A DNA stretch of 15,569 nucleotides from Clostridia bacterium (GTDB lineage Bacteria; Bacillota_A; Clostridia; Christensenellales; UBA1242), in contig JAFTCZ010000063.1 in assembly GCA_017454425.1 (NCBI GenBank), positions 1-15,569 of the forward strand, written 5' to 3'. A program made the translations under genes and the position numbers. The first letter of the stretch is position 1. Every line of letters starts with the position of its first letter. This document shows positions 13,867 to 15,569 of the stretch, one piece after another. The notes beneath the pieces are model-generated. The model did not search any database and was not told where the DNA came from. It saw nothing but the letters and a program-made list of their open reading frames with translations.

Positions 13867-13888
13867 CTCTCTTAATTGGCAATTAAAA

Positions 13889-13981
13889 CGAATACTATGC
13901 CGTTGTCATAGGTTGTCGTTATAAGAATAATAATTGATATTTTAAGACATGCATTTTAACCTTGACAACAAATAGTATTCG
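13889..13981. repeat. Inverted-repeat unit, 93 bp
   Basis: CGAATACTAT (13889-13898) is a perfect inverted match to ATAGTATTCG (13972-13981). Moving inward, GTTGTC (13902-13907) matches GACAAC (13964-13969) and GGTT (13911-13914) matches AACC (13958-13961). The arms of about 25 nt surround an AT-rich centre of about 43 nt. It could be a MITE-like element or one long RNA stem. I see no clear target-site duplication. Confidence 0.6.
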
Positions 13982-14010
13982 CTTACACTAAAAACAAAGA
14001 GAAAATATAG

Positions 14011-14054
14011 AAAGAGTGTGTGCGATTAGTTCCCAGCACACACTCTTTCTTTTA
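14011..14054 (+). terminator. Perfect 12-bp hairpin, possible terminator
   Basis: AAAGAGTGTGTG (14011-14022) pairs with CACACACTCTTT (14037-14048) around a 14-nt loop, followed by CTTTT. The weak T-tract makes terminator function possible but not certain. No gene ends just before it, so if it is a terminator it would end a non-coding transcript. Confidence 0.5.
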
Positions 14055-14068
14055 ACCAAGTTTATTTT

Positions 14069-14126
14069 GTGTGCTTGTCCTCGGTGGAGCATAAGCACTC
14101 ACCGACTTGTAATAGGACAAGCACAT
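14069..14126. ncRNA. Composite hairpin, candidate structured RNA element
   Basis: The outer 11-bp stem GTGCTTGTCCT/AGGACAAGCAC (14071-14081 with 14114-14124) extends by about two pairs. It continues directly on the 5' side into a second stem CGGT/ACCG (14082-14085 with 14101-14104), then a bulged G and GAG/CTC, with an 8-nt loop. The 9-nt bulge ACTTGTAAT lies on the 3' side only. There is no T-tract, so it is not an intrinsic terminator. It does not match a tRNA or any riboswitch I know. Confidence 0.45.
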
Positions 14127-14172
14127 GTTTAAATGCCATATATAATAAATTTTAAAACTTTTATAAAAATAA

Positions 14173-14201
14173 TTGACAAATCAAAAACTATTATATATAA
14201 T
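14173..14201 (+). promoter_or_regulatory. Consensus sigma-A promoter of padR-HAAS
   Basis: TTGACA (14173-14178), 17 bp, TATAAT (14196-14201), a perfect consensus. It is overlapped by the inverted repeat at 14187-14209. Confidence 0.9.
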
Positions 14202-14209
14202 TCAATAGT
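14187..14209. promoter_or_regulatory. Candidate PadR operator
   Basis: ACTATT (14187-14192) and AATAGT (14204-14209) form a 6-bp inverted repeat with an 11-bp AT-rich centre. The repeat is centred on the -10 box, so a dimer bound here would block RNA polymerase. PadR-family repressors commonly bind such sites at their own promoters; the assignment is inferred from position. Confidence 0.5.
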
Positions 14210-14237
14210 AAACAAAATTTAATAATGAGGTGATATT

Positions 14238-14561
14238 TTGAATGTTCAATATAAAAAAGGTGTTATAGAATTATGTATTTTGTCCATATTGTGTAAAAAA
14301 GATATGTATGGATATGAGTTATCTGAATACATTTCAAAAAAAATTGATATTTCAGATGGAACTGTTTACCCTATCCTAAGAAAATTAAAAGCTGATGGGC
14401 TAGTAAAAACTTATCTGTCTGAAGATAGCGGTGGTCCACCACGAAAATACTATTCTGTCACAGATACAGGAAGAAAACAATTTAATGTAGATAGTAAAGA
14501 TTGGCTTGAGTTCGCTAGCACAATAAGTCAAATATTAAAAGGAGATAATAAAAATGAATAA
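14238..14561 (+). CDS. PadR-family transcriptional regulator
   Basis: 107 residues, a small PadR of the PadR-s2 type. The winged-helix domain fills residues 5-80: KKGVIELCILSILCKKDMYGYELSEYI, the recognition region ISDGTVYPILRKLKADGLV (37-55), and the wing with GPPRKYYSVTDTGRKQF. A short C-terminal helix (about 86-101) would serve dimerisation. The start is TTG at 14238 with GAGGTG upstream; no better ATG exists. Its last 8 bases overlap the HAAS gene, so the pair is translationally coupled. It probably represses its own operon through the repeat over the promoter. PadR-DUF1700 pairs are common in Bacillota and often respond to envelope stress or antimicrobials; the signal here is unknown. 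Confidence 0.92.
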   Translation: MNVQYKKGVIELCILSILCKKDMYGYELSEYISKKIDISDGTVYPILRKLKADGLVKTYLSEDSGGPPRKYYSVTDTGRKQFNVDSKDWLEFASTISQILKGDNKNE

Positions 14562-15255
14562 AAAAGAATATTTAGAAGAATTGAGAAAAGAATTAAAAAT
14601 AAATAATGTAAATGAAATTGAAGATGTTATTTCAGAATATGAAGAACATTTTAAATTTAAAATTGAAGAAGGTTTAACAGAAGAAGAAATTGCAAAAAAA
14701 TTATCTAACCCAAAAGAAATTGCAAAAGAATATGCAATAAGCAATGCTCCTATTAATAAATATGAAAAAGGAGCAAAGACAACAGGAGTTGTTTTTATGT
14801 CAATTCCTCTCACAATGATTTATATTTTAATTTGTGCTTCTGTTATTGTTATTGGTGCATTTTCTATTGCAAGTTTGACCGCTGGATTTTGTTTGATTAC
14901 AACATTAAATATTGCAGGTTTAATTCCCGCAATGCCATATTTCCCAGCATTAATACTTGGAATTGCTTGCTTAGGACTTAGTGCTATTGCTTGTATTGGG
15001 ACGATATATATGTTCTTATATGTAAAACAATGGGGAAAAGTTTATGGAAGATGGTGTAAAAACATTATAAACAATCATCGTTATCCTTCGCTTTCTATGC
15101 ATCCACAAATTTCAAAGAAAGTTTCTTCAAAATTAAAACTTATTGCAATCATTAGTCTTGTTTGCTTTGTTGCAGCATTTATTATTGCTTATTTTGCGCT
15201 TTGCATTTCTACTGGTTCAATAGAGCCTTGGCATACATATAATTGGTTTAATTAA
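14554..15255 (+). CDS. HAAS/DUF1700-domain membrane protein, partner of PadR
   Basis: 233 residues. The N-terminal cytoplasmic HAAS domain (1-62) starts MNKKEYLEELRKEL, with ISEYEEHFKFKIEEGLTEEEIAKKLSNPKEIAKEY, the classic DUF1700 pattern (PF08006). Four hydrophobic helices follow (about 78-102, 108-126, 130-157, 193-217) with a basic loop between the third and fourth (158-192). HAAS domains are known to pair with PadR-s2 regulators and are thought to control them or the attached membrane domain. The ATG is in the overlap with padR, behind AAAGGAG. Codon choice (AAT, GAT, GAA, TTA) looks more AT-biased than in the ribosomal genes. The DUF4097-type third gene often present in such operons is missing; a terminator follows at once. 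Confidence 0.9.
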   Translation: MNKKEYLEELRKELKINNVNEIEDVISEYEEHFKFKIEEGLTEEEIAKKLSNPKEIAKEYAISNAPINKYEKGAKTTGVVFMSIPLTMIYILICASVIVIGAFSIASLTAGFCLITTLNIAGLIPAMPYFPALILGIACLGLSAIACIGTIYMFLYVKQWGKVYGRWCKNIINNHRYPSLSMHPQISKKVSSKLKLIAIISLVCFVAAFIIAYFALCISTGSIEPWHTYNWFN

Positions 15256-15259
15256 ACAA

Positions 15260-15296
15260 AAAAAAGATACTTAGAATTCTGAGTGTCTTTTTTGCA
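15260..15296 (+). terminator. Terminator of padR-HAAS
   Basis: A long stem of an A-run plus AGATACTTAG pairs with CTGAGTGTCT plus a T-run (about 15260-15293) around an AATT loop, with two G-U pairs, ending in six T. Confidence 0.88.
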
Positions 15297-15312
15297 AGTT
15301 TCAAAAGTATTT

Positions 15313-15336
15313 AACCTTACTAAGGTTTTTTCTTTT
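15313..15336 (+). terminator. Second, weaker terminator-like hairpin
   Basis: AACCTT and AAGGTT form a 6-bp stem with a 3-nt loop, followed by TTTTTTCTTTT on the + strand. It may back up the previous terminator. On the minus strand the tail is poor in T, so it serves the Sel1-like gene less well. Confidence 0.5.
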
Positions 15337-15357
15337 AGGTATTTGTTTTATTTTTAA

Positions 15358-15569
15358 TTAATAAGGGCGATTTGCAAGTTCGGGGTTGTTTTGTTCTTCT
15401 TGGTTTATTTGATTTACTAGTGTTGAGTTTTGAAGTTGTTTAACAATCATGTCTTTGTCTGTGTCCATCACATTTTCGCCAAGTGCTGCTTGTGCGGCAT
15501 AGTTGTTTTGGTTGCGTGCGCCACGGTAGTATTTTATTGCCTTTACACAATCTTGATTTACACCAAATC
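15358..15569 (-). CDS. Sel1-repeat-like protein, C-terminal end (partial)
   Basis: 69 codons are open on the minus strand to the window edge, ending in TAA at 15358-15360; the start lies beyond 15569. The first visible residues, FGVNQDCVKAIKYYRGAR, continue to NQNNYAAQAALGENVM. They fit a Sel1 repeat (G-V-x-x-D-x-x-K-A-I-x-Y-Y-x-x-A-x-x-x-N-x-x-A-Q-x-x-L-G), a short TPR-like helical hairpin found in tandem arrays that bind proteins. The rest is a polar tail rich in Gln and Asn (NQINQEEQNNPELANRPY), probably disordered. Only one repeat is visible, so the total architecture and role are unknown. Codon use matches the neighbouring core genes. Confidence 0.65.
   Translation of the reverse strand, partial: FGVNQDCVKAIKYYRGARNQNNYAAQAALGENVMDTDKDMIVKQLQNSTLVNQINQEEQNNPELANRPY

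Larger units (their letters stand above)
13867..14172. other. Intergenic region rich in inverted repeats; no gene found
   Basis: No reading frame here has a usable start and length. It holds, in order: a 15-bp palindrome TTAATTG-G-CAATTAA (13872-13886), a 93-bp inverted-repeat unit (13889-13981), a perfect 12-bp hairpin (14011-14048), and a composite hairpin (14069-14126). It ends just before the padR promoter. The density of paired sequence is unlike the other gaps in the window and suggests either a structured RNA or a remnant of a small mobile element. Confidence 0.6.

Noticed and set aside
13767..14237. tRNA, tmRNA, CRISPR array or riboswitch in the large gap
   Set aside because: No cloverleaf with a GTTCRA arm, no regularly spaced direct repeats and no riboswitch core that I know; only hairpins and inverted repeats are seen.

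Overview
The window looks like a chromosomal segment of a low-GC, Gram-positive-type bacterium (Bacillota/Firmicutes, probably an uncultured Clostridia- or Mollicutes-related gut lineage). Support: AT-rich DNA, strong AGGAGG-type ribosome binding sites, many near-consensus sigma-A promoters (TTGACA, 17 bp, TATAAT), short U-tailed terminators, and the Bacillota gene order rpmG-secE-nusG-rplK-rplA. Trp is encoded by TGG. All 19 visible stop codons are TAA or TAG and none is TGA. The genus cannot be fixed from this sequence.

Layout. 1-1158 (+): 3' part of leuS, ending at a terminator shared with a convergent gene. 1230-3186 (-): two separately promoted genes, a 442-residue protein made only of helicase-associated (HA) repeats and a 178-residue protein I do not recognise. 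3287-5185 (-): an operon of a small two-TM membrane protein and the replicative helicase dnaB. 5319-9046 (+): an operon of a class I (archaeal-type) lysyl-tRNA synthetase, a 601-residue protein with a transglutaminase-like Cys/His/Asp core, and an 81-residue protein. 9080-11808 (+): rpmG, secE (with a very long hydrophilic N-terminal extension), nusG, rplK and rplA. The rplK leader holds a hairpin that copies the L1-binding site of 23S rRNA. 11812-13766: a VanZ-like membrane protein (-), then, divergent from it, a bacterial-PH-domain membrane protein overlapping an AlkD-type DNA glycosylase (+). 13767-14237: 471 bp without a gene but with dense secondary structure. 14238-15255 (+): a PadR regulator and its HAAS/DUF1700 membrane partner. 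15358-15569 (-): C-terminal end of a Sel1-repeat-like protein, cut by the window edge.

How the genes relate. Most of the window is core information processing: two tRNA synthetases, the replicative helicase, the secretion subunit SecE, the elongation factor NusG and three ribosomal proteins. Between these lie lineage-specific genes (HA-repeat protein, 178-residue protein, transglutaminase-like protein, 81-residue protein) and a small envelope/regulatory set (VanZ-like, bPH2, PadR-HAAS). The points most worth a second look are the transglutaminase-like gene tied to a class I LysRS, the helicase-less HA-repeat protein, the L1 rRNA mimic, and the structured intergenic region at 13.87-14.13 kb.
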